From NCBI RefSeq assembly GCF_964340395.1, contig NC_135553.1:7720001-7762500 (forward strand): a DNA stretch of 42,500 nucleotides, given 5' to 3'. Positions within the stretch are counted from its first letter, which is position 1, and every line of letters starts with the position of its first letter. Source of the DNA: Glandiceps talaboti (lineage: Eukaryota; Hemichordata; Enteropneusta; Spengelidae). The notes below the pieces were generated by a model that saw only the letters and a list, made by a program, of their open reading frames with translations, was not told where the DNA came from and ran no database searches. Of this stretch, positions 25,915 through 33,289 are shown piece after piece. Made by a program: the position numbers and the translations under genes.

Positions 25915-27170
25915 TTATTTATGTTTCTATATGTTTATTTGTGTTTATTTGTTAGTTTGTAACATGGTACCTGGCCTCCCTGTGCTGTGGTCTAATCTTA
26001 GTAACTTAGAAAAACTGAAAATGCTATTCCTAAATCTTACTAGTTCTGGAAACAAGGGAATTCTTCTTTGAAAAGTCTATTCGTAGTACATGTAGTAAAT
26101 AGAGGTAGTATACAATCAGGTTTCAAGAGAAGTCAGTTTGTAGACAGACAAGGAAGAACAACTCATGTGTCACTCAGTAACTTTCGGGGTATATTTGAAA
26201 CAAAGAAAACTCTTGCAGCCTACCCAAGACAATGAGTGAGCTCGTATTAATCTTCCTATTAGTATTAACACCACAGAACGATACCCATTGCTGATCTGTT
26301 TCTTTCTAGTCTGTGGCCTGTAGGAGAACTCGGCCAGTAATGAAAACTAACATCTAGTATATTTTAATTACTACTTCAATAAAATTGTCACAAAACATAA
26401 ACAAAAAAAAGTTTTGATGGCAAGGAACAATAATTTATTGTTTCTTTTATGTGGTAATTTGATGGTATCAGAATTAAATGTACACTCAGAGCAATATGCT
26501 GGCAGCAACAAGACGTAAGTCAAGACGGTTGGAATGGTCTTTGGTACTTTAGACAGTTGCGCCAAAAAGTGACAGATACTAGCTAGTTAGATAGATTCTG
26601 GATATTTTGGATTCATATTGTGGTACTACAGTTGACCGAGTTCTCTCCTACTGGCAGAGTTCTCATAGTCATACAACCATAGCCCCCCCCCCCCCTCCAT
26701 TGTAGATGTTGGACCTTGTGTTACAAGTTATTGTTGACGCACTGTGTTTATATTATGAAACACTGCGATTTACGAACAGGAACACGAACAGTTTGAACAG
26801 AAACTTGAAATTATGAATAACGACTTTTATGAATCGTAGTTGCTACGTCTCAAATACACCATGGTGATCGTGTAAACATATTGTAACTTATTTTGAAAAC
26901 AATACAATGTGATACCAACTCTGCGACCGAGTCAACATGTCTCGTGATCGTGAATATGAATGGACACCTAAGATAAAACCAGGAAGTGCTCACGATTGCC
27001 GGTGTTTGACAGTGAGGCTTTTGCATGTTTTTGAAAAAGGTGTGTAGTTTATGTAACAAATATATGAGTTATGCTCTTTTTTGACTTAGTCATGTAGGAA
27101 ACGTCATTTCAACGCCTACTGCAAAAAAATTGGGTAAATCCACTCACCAAACATCACCTCCGGGCGCCAT
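15690..27170 (-). CDS. stx8: Syntaxin-8 (Qc-SNARE), complete, 8 coding exons
   Basis: Coding exons, 5' to 3': 27148-27170, 25599-25698, 24196-24290, 22690-22797, 22045-22169, 21742-21834, 18353-18454 and 15690-15754. All junctions are GT/AG and all phases close, giving 236 residues, the same length as human STX8. The start reads MAPGGDVWLSEYD (human MAPDPWFSTYD). An N-terminal helical region follows (TQREVDRRQDMMDNL), then AEIRQQQQSIIEQDKGLEAL, a SNARE motif at about residues 146-208, and a C-terminal anchor MMVIIVILLIAIVVVAVV ending PF. Known role of the family: tail-anchored SNARE pairing with STX7, VTI1B and VAMP7/8 in late endosome and lysosome fusion. Odd point: the ionic-layer position reads His180 (DELDEHNEIIDDL), whereas human has Gln179. 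Confidence 0.96.
15997..16020 (+). repeat. Poly(G)24 run
   Basis: Twenty-four consecutive G inside the long-TIR element. The exact length is likely to be unreliable in assembly. Confidence 0.9.
16258..16326 (+). repeat. (GTAT)n microsatellite
   Basis: About 16 tetranucleotide units, embedded in the right arm of the long-TIR element. Confidence 0.95.
17040..17364. mobile_element. Long-TIR MITE-like element, copy C
   Basis: The left arm AATAAAGGTATTTTCATAAA, then CTTTGGGTTCT pairs with the right arm AAACGTTTATGAAAATACTT, then TTCTTTCCTGGAGTGGTATTCCCCTTTAA. The right end keeps the TTAA. The left terminus is degraded. It has the same family ends as copies A and B but a different centre. Confidence 0.7.
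18061..18299 (+). repeat. Compound (AC)n / (ACAT)n microsatellite
   Basis: Dinucleotide AC and tetranucleotide ACAT runs, alternating purine-pyrimidine from 18061 to 18141 and again from 18144 to 18299. The run is preceded by a (CATC)n stretch at 17966-18025. Open frames over it on both strands are repeat artefacts. Confidence 0.95.
18353..18454 (-). CDS. stx8: STX8 coding exon 7 (SNARE core, second half)
   Basis: The acceptor is TTTATTGCAG and the donor is AGCTGTG|GTGAGTT. The exon is 102 nt and encodes IIDDLSGHMDYTDQKLLKET and then a basic RHIKKIDKKSGSC that leads into the membrane anchor. Confidence 0.95.
18455..21741 (-). other. stx8: STX8 intron 6
   Basis: The intron contains the 50-bp minisatellite at 18869-19495 and otherwise AT-rich sequence. 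Nothing else was recognised. Short open frames in it lack any motif. Confidence 0.75.
18869..19495 (+). repeat. Minisatellite, unit about 50 bp, 12 or so copies
   Basis: The unit is GACACTGGGTGTGGAAATAG, then CTAAAACATCTATGGAGGGT and AATATTAACT, with variants at GGTGTGGAAATGACTGAAAC. Copies differ by substitutions and a few short deletions. The array is transcribed as part of the STX8 intron. Confidence 0.9.
21742..21834 (-). CDS. stx8: STX8 coding exon 6 (SNARE core, first half)
   Basis: The acceptor is GTGACTAG and the donor is CACAATG|GTAAGTATTG. The exon is 93 nt and encodes QDKGLEALSRVIARQKQMGE and then HIGDELDEHN. The codon at the zero layer is CAC (His), against CAA/CAG expected for Gln. 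Confidence 0.95.
22045..22169 (-). CDS. stx8: STX8 coding exon 5 (linker and start of SNARE motif)
   Basis: The acceptor is TTCATCCAG and the donor is TGAAG|GTAAGTG. The exon is 125 nt. The linker is glycine-rich (GPGFGGGNPFD) and acidic (AESDETS), followed by the diagnostic EIRQQQQSIIE. Confidence 0.94.
22170..22689 (-). other. stx8: STX8 intron 4
   Basis: No gene is seen inside it. It includes an (AAAC)n(ATAC)n microsatellite at about 22617-22676, next to the exon 4 donor. Confidence 0.8.
22690..22797 (-). CDS. stx8: STX8 coding exon 4
   Basis: The acceptor is AACCTTCAG and the donor is GGGAG|GTAAGATG. The exon is 108 nt and encodes (L)TQREVDRRQDMMDNLISKE and on to QSSTG, matching human ITQLEGDRRQNLLDDLVTRE. 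Confidence 0.93.
22798..24195 (-). other. stx8: STX8 intron 3
   Basis: No repeat or RNA gene was recognised. A 157-codon open frame on the same strand (23315-23788) has no recognised motif and is probably chance. Confidence 0.7.
24196..24290 (-). CDS. stx8: STX8 coding exon 3
   Basis: The acceptor is CTTTCAG and the donor is CCACTT|GTATCC, a weaker donor lacking the usual purine at +3 to +4. The exon is 95 nt. It encodes ISSDIRLGMKQFSRDLNNL and on to SSSYH, part of the N-terminal helical region. Confidence 0.9.
24291..25598 (-). other. stx8: STX8 intron 2
   Basis: AT-rich unique-looking sequence. I see no gene or clear repeat in it. Confidence 0.7.
25599..25698 (-). CDS. stx8: STX8 coding exon 2
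   Basis: The acceptor is TATCTAAAG and the donor is CTAAG|GTAAGACA. The exon is 100 nt and encodes LSEYDLCERKAQEIMQNINE and on to GNSHSK, matching human YDSTCQIAQEIAEKIQQRN. Confidence 0.94.
25699..27147 (-). other. stx8: STX8 intron 1
   Basis: The intron contains a (GT)n array at 25824-25913 and a poly(C) run near 26683. Nothing else was recognised. Confidence 0.75.
25824..25913 (+). repeat. (TG)n microsatellite
   Basis: About 44 dinucleotide units with one GTGC interruption. It alternates purine-pyrimidine throughout. Confidence 0.95.
27148..27170 (-). CDS. stx8: STX8 coding exon 1 (start codon)
   Basis: ATG at 27168-27170 in the context ATCAAGATGGCGCCC. The exon encodes MAPGGDV plus two bases of Trp, with donor TTTG|GTGAGTG. 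The MAP start and the Trp at position 8 align with vertebrate STX8, which supports this start. Confidence 0.92.
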
Positions 27171-27174
27171 CTTG
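27162..27174 (-). promoter_or_regulatory. YY1-like site over the STX8 start codon
   Basis: The minus strand reads TCAAGATGGCGCC, close to the YY1 consensus AAGATGGCGGC. Such sites often overlap the start codon of housekeeping genes in vertebrates. That it works this way here is inference. Confidence 0.4.
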
Positions 27175-28795
27175 ATTTGTGTGTATGTTGCAATGGTTTC
27201 TGGGAAAAACTATCCCTGATCTGTAAACATGACCGTCTGTGCGCTTATGACTAATATCAATACCTTGAAATCCCCCACCAACTTATTAGGAGGCCGCGTA
27301 TTTTCCAGTTTCGCGGTGGAATAGAAATACAGATGCCGTCCGAGTTTATTGGTCAATATTACTACATGTGTATTTCCAAAGTTACATGTGTCGAATCATT
27401 GTTACGAAAATAGCATAAAATACGCATCAATACACACACACTTATATATGGTCGCAAACCAGAGCTGATAAGCTTACATGTGTTTCTTGCGCACTCTGCG
27501 AAACATCAACCTCTTGACGATGCCGTAAAAGAGGCCGTGGCTGGACGATCCACACGTACACCATGACACAACTGAACGAACAATAGGTATGTGAGACGCC
27601 TATTGTTTGCTGTTTTACTCCCCCCCCCCCTTTTTTTTGCAAGGTAAGGGGCAGACAGTACATAATTGATCAACGTATGACTGTGTAGTGTTTTAAAGTT
27701 AAAATAAGTTGCTGAAACAGAAACCTATGACAGATGAGCTTAGATCAATACCACAGTATGGCAAGAGTACTGGTGCATTGCCTTGTCGCGTGCTGGTACA
27801 ACAACTCCCAGAGTCTACAACTAAGCGGCGCATGGTGTGTCAAATACCTCAAAGCGTAGAAAATAGCCGTAATAATTAAAGTGTTACTTTTTTTTTCATA
27901 ATTTTAAAATAAAATTAAAGCTGTTTGAGCATTTTCTTGTTCCGGGGTTAGGTTTGCGGTTAAGCCCCCCCCCCCCCCCCAACAAAAAACCCTCAAATGT
28001 AATCAAAATCAATTAAAAAGTTTCAAAACAAAATAAAACTCAACTAACGTTACATTTATTGCTGCTAAGAACATATCAGTAGCACAACTGAATGTTTTGC
28101 AACTGATGACGCTTCTTCCGAAGAGTGTGGAGAACTTCCGAATGCTGTTTTCAGTGTACGTGCCAAAACAGATCAAATGATGATAATGTTAAACATGGTT
28201 GGCATATTACAAACAAGAGGCGCGTAAAGTTTTGATACTTTCTGATACAACTTTAAACATCGGATAAATGCTAAAAAAAAATACTGTGGGTGTGAGAAAG
28301 GTGATAGGATTATTTTCTTCATAATGACAAAGTCACGTGGTACATAATGTCTGCACATGTATTAACATTTATGTCTAGTCACTTTTACCACGAGACTTAA
28401 TGCAATCTGCGCATTGATACAATATAAATTTAAGACCACAAAATAACACCGTGCTATCAAAATACCGTCATAGCAAATCAACCAATCATACAGAATATTA
28501 CACAATTAAACCACGACGTTGCACAACGTACAACTATCTCATTAACTATTGTCAAGTAAAAAAAGTCCCCGTCAAGGTACTTTCCCTGTATGATGGGATG
28601 AAAACGAAGTGCGCACTTATAGGTGAAACGACACCTTGCAAGACTGTCTGCATTGTCAGTACGCAATAATTTTCAGGACATTATTGCCAAAAGAAAGAAC
28701 ACAGGTCTTCATTGACATTTTCAGTTTGTTGTATCGACCAAGGAGTGCGAAACTATCAGTTTTTGACTTGAAAAGAGCGTTGGCAGGTGAACAAA
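27171..28795. other. Divergent spacer between STX8 and the 41-residue gene
   Basis: This stretch should hold both promoters because the two genes point away from each other. It includes poly(C) runs near 27611 and 27965. I see no TATA box or coding exon that I can support. Confidence 0.55.
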
Positions 28796-28850
28796 ATGTC
28801 TGACGTGGACCCAAAAAGTGGCAGTGGTTCAGCCCAGACAAAACCATCAG
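28796..28850 (+). CDS. Small gene, coding exon 1
   Basis: 55 nt: 18 codons plus one base, followed by the strong donor GTAAGTG. Confidence 0.5.
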
Positions 28851-30569
28851 GTAAGTGAATAAAGGCAGTAAAGGTTTTTCTCAACAGAAATACACGAAAG
28901 TGTCGATAATTTCTCCTTAAATCAGTGAAGAAACAAATAATGGCATTATAAAGCTCTCGTCAGTTTGCCATGGCAATAGTTATTGACCGCAATCATGGCT
29001 AATCTATTTTACCACATTTCAACGGACAAACGCGTAGCGATTTCTTCCTCGATACGTTGTACTTTGTTTTTTTCTAGAGTCTTGTGTTTTATATGCTTTT
29101 CAAGTCGAATGATTCATGCTGAATCAGCTTTTGGAAATTCCATCCATGATAATAATAAGACCCCGAGACTTTCCTATATGTTTAGTGTCAAAACATCCTT
29201 ATACTGCTGTGCTCCAGACTGATTTACTAAATCTTGGGACCACGGCTGATATACTAGTAAACTAAAGCCCAGGATTAACAGCTATGACAAAATATTATAT
29301 GTATTCTTTCAATTCTATTTTTCTATCTTTTTATTTTGGATTTACTTTATTCTTGGCATTCTTTAGTAGCAAACCAAAAGTTTTACTCAGCTCAGTCTCA
29401 GCGTAGCGGTACTGTATTTCATTTCCAGTTACCTAGTTTGTTTTTGCCTCGTTTGTTGTTAGTTACTGTTGCTATGTAACAAGAGTATTGCGTTTGTTGA
29501 CTACAAAACATACCACCGAAATTATAACTTTCTTCGTCGTCTTTTTTTATCGACATTTTTAAACTTGCTTTTTGTATTACATTTCCATTTGCCTCGTTAG
29601 TAGCAAACCAAAAGTTTTACTCAGCTCAGTCTCAGCGTAGCGGTACTGTATTTCATTTCCAGTTACCTAGTTTGTTTTTGCCTCGTTTGTTGTTAGTTAC
29701 TGTTGCTATGTAACAAGAGTATTGCGTTTGTTGACTACAAAACATACCACCGAAATTATAACTTTCTTCGTCGTCTTTTTTTATCGACATTTTTAAACTT
29801 GCTTTTTGTATTACATTTCCATTTGCCTCGTTCGTTGTTAGTTACTGTTGCTATGTGACAAGAGTATTCCCTTTGTTGACGTCGACTATGGGATATACAA
29901 TATAACTTCCTTCGTCAGTGTTTTCCCTTTTTTCATCGACATTTTTGAACTGGTCAATCTCGAGTTCATTCCATCTGTTCTTTACTAAAAATACTAGTAC
30001 CGCAACAGCATCCTTGATTATGGCAAAACCAGGATGGTCATATTTCAATTTTTGGAATTGTAAGAGAACTTCATGAATATCTGTTCGTAGATTATCAACG
30101 CACTTGTCTAACCAATATGGGACCATGACTGTATTTGCTTTCTATTGAAATTTCAATTTTCTTTGGTTTCTTATGTCATTTTTATCGAAGACAAATCCAT
30201 CAATTACGTCTCTGTGATGAAGTTGATGGCTTCATGCAAACTTGACTAATGTACAACATTGTTAGTAACGATGTCATTATGCGAACACTATCATTATGTG
30301 TAATATTGAGAAGTGAATGTTTAATTTCTCCCCAGAATGTTCTCATTTTCACGGTAAAGTTGTAAACATAGAAGTATCAGTCATGATTCTTCCCATGCTG
30401 CAAATTTAAGCTCGACAACAACCATGCAATATTTGCGCACGCGCACAAAAATACAGTATCAACATATAACCCAATGAACATGTATATATATTTTACAGAA
30501 CCAGCCCCGAATCCAAAGCCTGACGAATCGGAGAAGACAAAAGAAGCCCAGAAGAGAGCCAACAGATAA
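28796..30569 (+). CDS. Probable small two-exon gene, 41-residue hydrophilic protein
   Basis: Exon 1 (28796-28850) starts at an ATG with A at -3 (ACAAAATGT) and ends CCATCAG|GTAAGTG. Exon 2 (30499-30569) begins after TATATTTTACAG and ends with TAA. The phase-1 junction restores Glu. The product begins MSDVDPKSGSGSAQTKPS and continues EPAPNPKPDESEKTKEAQKR, then ANR-stop. It is rich in Pro, Ser, Lys and Glu, has no signal peptide or membrane segment and is probably disordered. I do not recognise the family. Support is the good donor, the good acceptor and the open phase across the junction. Such a short frame could still be chance or the end of a non-coding RNA. An AATAAA occurs at 31119-31124. 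Confidence 0.5.
29365..29832 (+). repeat. Perfect tandem duplication, 2 x 234 bp
   Basis: 29365-29598 and 29599-29832 appear identical base for base. Both start AGTAGCAAACCAAAAGTTTT and end ATTTCCATTTGCCTCGTT. A third, diverged partial copy of the right part of the unit follows at about 29820-29950 (GTTGTTAGTTACTGTTGCTA). Confidence 0.9.
29851..30126 (-). CDS. Hypothetical 91-residue open frame, doubtful
   Basis: The frame runs from an ATG at 30124-30126 (MVPYWLDKCVDNLRTD) to a TGA stop. It has balanced composition, with a helical-looking middle (FAIIKDAVAVLVFLVKNRW) and an acidic end. It lies antisense in the intron of the small gene. Its 3' third is related to the 234-bp duplicated units, in which the frame is broken. 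I do not recognise it. It could be a relic of an exon or of a mobile element. Confidence 0.2.
   Translation of the reverse strand: MVPYWLDKCVDNLRTDIHEVLLQFQKLKYDHPGFAIIKDAVAVLVFLVKNRWNELEIDQFKNVDEKRENTDEGSYIVYPIVDVNKGNTLVT
30499..30569 (+). CDS. Small gene, coding exon 2
   Basis: 71 nt after an acceptor with a TATATATTTTACAG tract. It encodes EPAPNPKPDESEKTKEAQKR and then ANR-stop. Confidence 0.5.
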
Positions 30570-31052
30570 TATGTGGATGTGCACAGCAGTGGAATGGCGA
30601 TGCTGGCACCAAGCATTCAAACTTAGCTGATATTACAATAGAGCTAGTGTGTGCAGTAGTGACCTATGACTTAACTATCACGTGACTATCACAATAGAAA
30701 TTTCTACGAATAGTTTGCTCATATCTAGATTTAGCGATGTCATCACACCATCATTTTAACTTCAGACTTTCGAAACACATGGGTATTGTAAAGCTTCGGC
30801 CAATCACAAATGGGCCACACTTGCCTACAAAGTGAAGAGTGTAGCTTACAGTATTAAAATCACGTTACAACTGAAATTTCACCCCCCCCCCTCCGCCATC
30901 CGTCACCATAAGGAACCAAGGAAAATGAATATGACATGCAGTTGATTTTAGCTAATATGTAAATTTTCAATCTTTATCGATATACAAATTTTACGGTATA
31001 AATGAACACTTCAAGATATTGCAATGGTCTCCAAGTGGAATATCAATTGGTG

Positions 31053-31320
31053 ATTTTCGTCACGGCGTCAACTTCGAGGACCCTCCGATGTCAGTGGACT
31101 GGTTATGGATTCAATCCGAATAAACGTCGAAAGAAAAGCAATAGTTTGCTATGATTTAGTGTGATAAGATTTCAGAATGGAAGACAAAAAGTTACTGCGG
31201 TCAGTTTTTAAAAATGTTGATGTCCATAATTTAGATTCTGTCCACTCTTACAAATAATGCATGTACATATGAGAACACGTATGCCCTTTATTGTACAAAG
31301 TGCGAAGTGTAAATGAAATT
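31053..31320 (+). repeat. Duplicated 3'-flank segment, copy 1
   Basis: From 31077 (AGGACCCTCCGATGTCAGTG) to about 31320 the sequence matches 34888-35103 with scattered differences. The 26 bp just before it (31053-31078) recur exactly at 32314-32339. It lies downstream of the small gene and may be its 3' UTR. Confidence 0.85.
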
Positions 31321-31426
31321 TAGCCTGTGTTTGATCCCTAAGTTACATTATCGTTTGTGTGTTCTGTACTGTCAGCCCTTCCCTTGCTAAAATAAAAAGT
31401 CAGATGTCTCACATACCCATTGTTCA

Positions 31427-31848
31427 GTTGTGTTGTGTTGTGTTGTGTTGTGTTGTGTTGTGTTGTGTTGTGTTGTGTTGTGTTGTGTTGTGTTGTGTTG
31501 TGTTGTGTTGTGTTGTGTTGTGTTGTGTTGTTGTGTTGCGTTGTTGTGTTGTGTTGTGTTGTGTTGCGTTGTTGTGTTGTGTTGTGTTGTGTTGTGTTGT
31601 GTTGTGTTGTGTTGTGTTGTGTTGTGCTGTGCTGTTGTGTTGTGTTGTGTTGAGTTGTGTTGTGTTGTGTTGTGTTGTGTTGTGTTGTGTTGTTGTGTTG
31701 TGCTGTGCTGTGCTGTGCTGTGCTGTGCTGTGTTGTGTTGTGTTGTGTTGTGTTGTGTTGTGTTGTGTTGTGTTGTGTTGTGTTGTGTTGTGTTGTGTTG
31801 TGTTGTGTTGTGTTGTGTTTGTTGTGTTGTGTTGTGTTGTGTTGTGTG
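31427..31848 (+). repeat. (TTGTG)n pentanucleotide array, about 420 bp
   Basis: About 84 units with blocks of TGCTG variants and occasional slipped units. All three plus-strand frames stay open through it and encode Cys-Val-Val-Leu repeats, so the open frames there are not genes. Confidence 0.95.
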
Positions 31849-32555
31849 GTTGATGTGTATATTTTTATGCTATTTTCGCTTTAGACATAACTGTAGTTTG
31901 ACTCAAAATTTGACAAAACGTCAGAGTCGGCACCGTGACACGGTGAAACTAGAAAATATATGTTACTAGCACCTCCCAAGGTGTGTGTGGGGTGGGGGTC
32001 ATATCATGTTATTCATGCATGACTAATAACAGATCAATTGTTGAGACGTATATAGCATAAACATGTTCTCGGGCCATTTTGTTGGTCTAAAGTGAAAGTG
32101 AACTAGACCGATGAACGATCCGCCGTTGTGGGCGCTCTTCTCACTAAACCATTTCCACTGTATGAATGATACGGCTACCTGACGAAGTATTTTACAGTCT
32201 AGTAACGAACAATTTTATAAAGCAAGTACATATAGTTTTAAAGAGAGGTGGTTATCCGACAAAACGTTTTGCTATGGCGTATTGGTGGGTCTATTTTGGC
32301 TGAAGAATTCGTAATTTTCGTCACGGCGTCAACTTCGAGTGTATACATTACAATTCTCTCCGATGCTAAAGTATGACCAATTGAGAACTTCCCAACCTCG
32401 AAAATCCGAGGTTAGTTAATATGCTAAGCTGGTAGAAATGTGTTAATTGGCCTCATCATCTATATCAACAGAAATAAAGAAGTGTCGGGTATTTGCATAA
32501 TCTTCTTTTCCATCTTTTCATTGTATGCATGGTGCGCTCAGACCACTATAGAAAG

Positions 32556-32671
32556 TTGTCTTGCTGCTAGACGTTCGGGCTTTCTCCCGACGAAGTTCGC
32601 CGTGATGACGAACGCCCATCCTTGTCGTATTGTAAATTCGGAATAACACCTGAGGTCTAGCAGCTAGACTA
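32556..32671. mobile_element. MITE-like element, same family as 33120-33280
   Basis: The left end TTGTCTTGCTGCTAGACGTT and right end AGGTCTAGCAGCTAGACTA are inverted repeats matching the ends of the second copy. The inside shares CGAAGTTCGC. It is 116 bp with no clear target duplication, so probably older. Confidence 0.7.
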
Positions 32672-32980
32672 GGACATGAGTAGCTGTGGCCAGATTCATA
32701 GGAAGTATTTATAGTAGGAGCACAGAAACTTCAAAGGCTTATTTATTCTTTATTGTTTAGTATAATGTCGTAGCGTTATTTTACAAATTGTGACGCGAAC
32801 TTGGCCGCTTTATAATGAACACGCAGGACAATAGCCACCTTAGCTCTGAAATATGATTTGAGAACTCTCTGTCAGCAGTTGTGTCGCAGTTCTCTGAGTG
32901 CACATTTCCAAACTTTGACCCGTCTTTTTTACACCTGACCCCATGAAGACGCGACATTACACAAATATCCATTATCGGAT

Positions 32981-33095
32981 AAAATCTAATTTTAGACTCT
33001 AGGTTAGATGCTTGCTCTGATTCACTTTTTATGATATTATCCTATAAAAAGTACGCTGTACGTGCGAGTAATATTAGAGTCTAAAATTCGATTTT
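32981..33095. repeat. Inverted-repeat element with 21-bp arms
   Basis: 32981-33001 (AAAATCTAATTTTAGACTCT plus A) pairs with 33075-33095 with one mismatch. The centre holds a second palindrome, CTTTTTAT / ATAAAAAG. It is 115 bp long with no coding capacity. Confidence 0.75.
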
Positions 33096-33110
33096 GTTGG
33101 CGTCTGTCAA

Positions 33111-33289
33111 ATCGCTACCTAGTCTTGCTGCTAGATGTTCGTGCTTTCTTTCGATACTAATTACTATAAGCGAACGAAGTTCGCAGTGAGGGCTTGCCTT
33201 GGATGTTCCATCCTCGATAGCGATGTTCGGTCGTGTTTCATTTGTATCGGAAGAACATCCGAGGTCTAGCAGATAGACTAATCGCTACC
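33111..33289. mobile_element. MITE-like element with 9-bp target-site duplication
   Basis: The element body is 33120-33280 (161 bp). Its ends TAGTCTTGCTGCTAGATGTT and CGAGGTCTAGCAGATAGACTA are inverted repeats of about 16-20 bp. It is flanked exactly by ATCGCTACC on both sides (33111-33119 and 33281-33289). A 9-bp duplication fits Merlin- or Mutator-like families. No transposase is encoded. Confidence 0.85.

Larger units (their letters stand above)
28851..30498 (+). other. Intron of the small gene
   Basis: The intron holds the 234-bp tandem duplication (29365-29832) with a diverged third copy, and an antisense 91-codon open frame. Confidence 0.5.

Noticed and set aside
31359-31969. Open frames of 164 and 179 codons, Cys-Val-Leu rich
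   Set aside because: They are translations of the TTGTG array in each frame; no gene.
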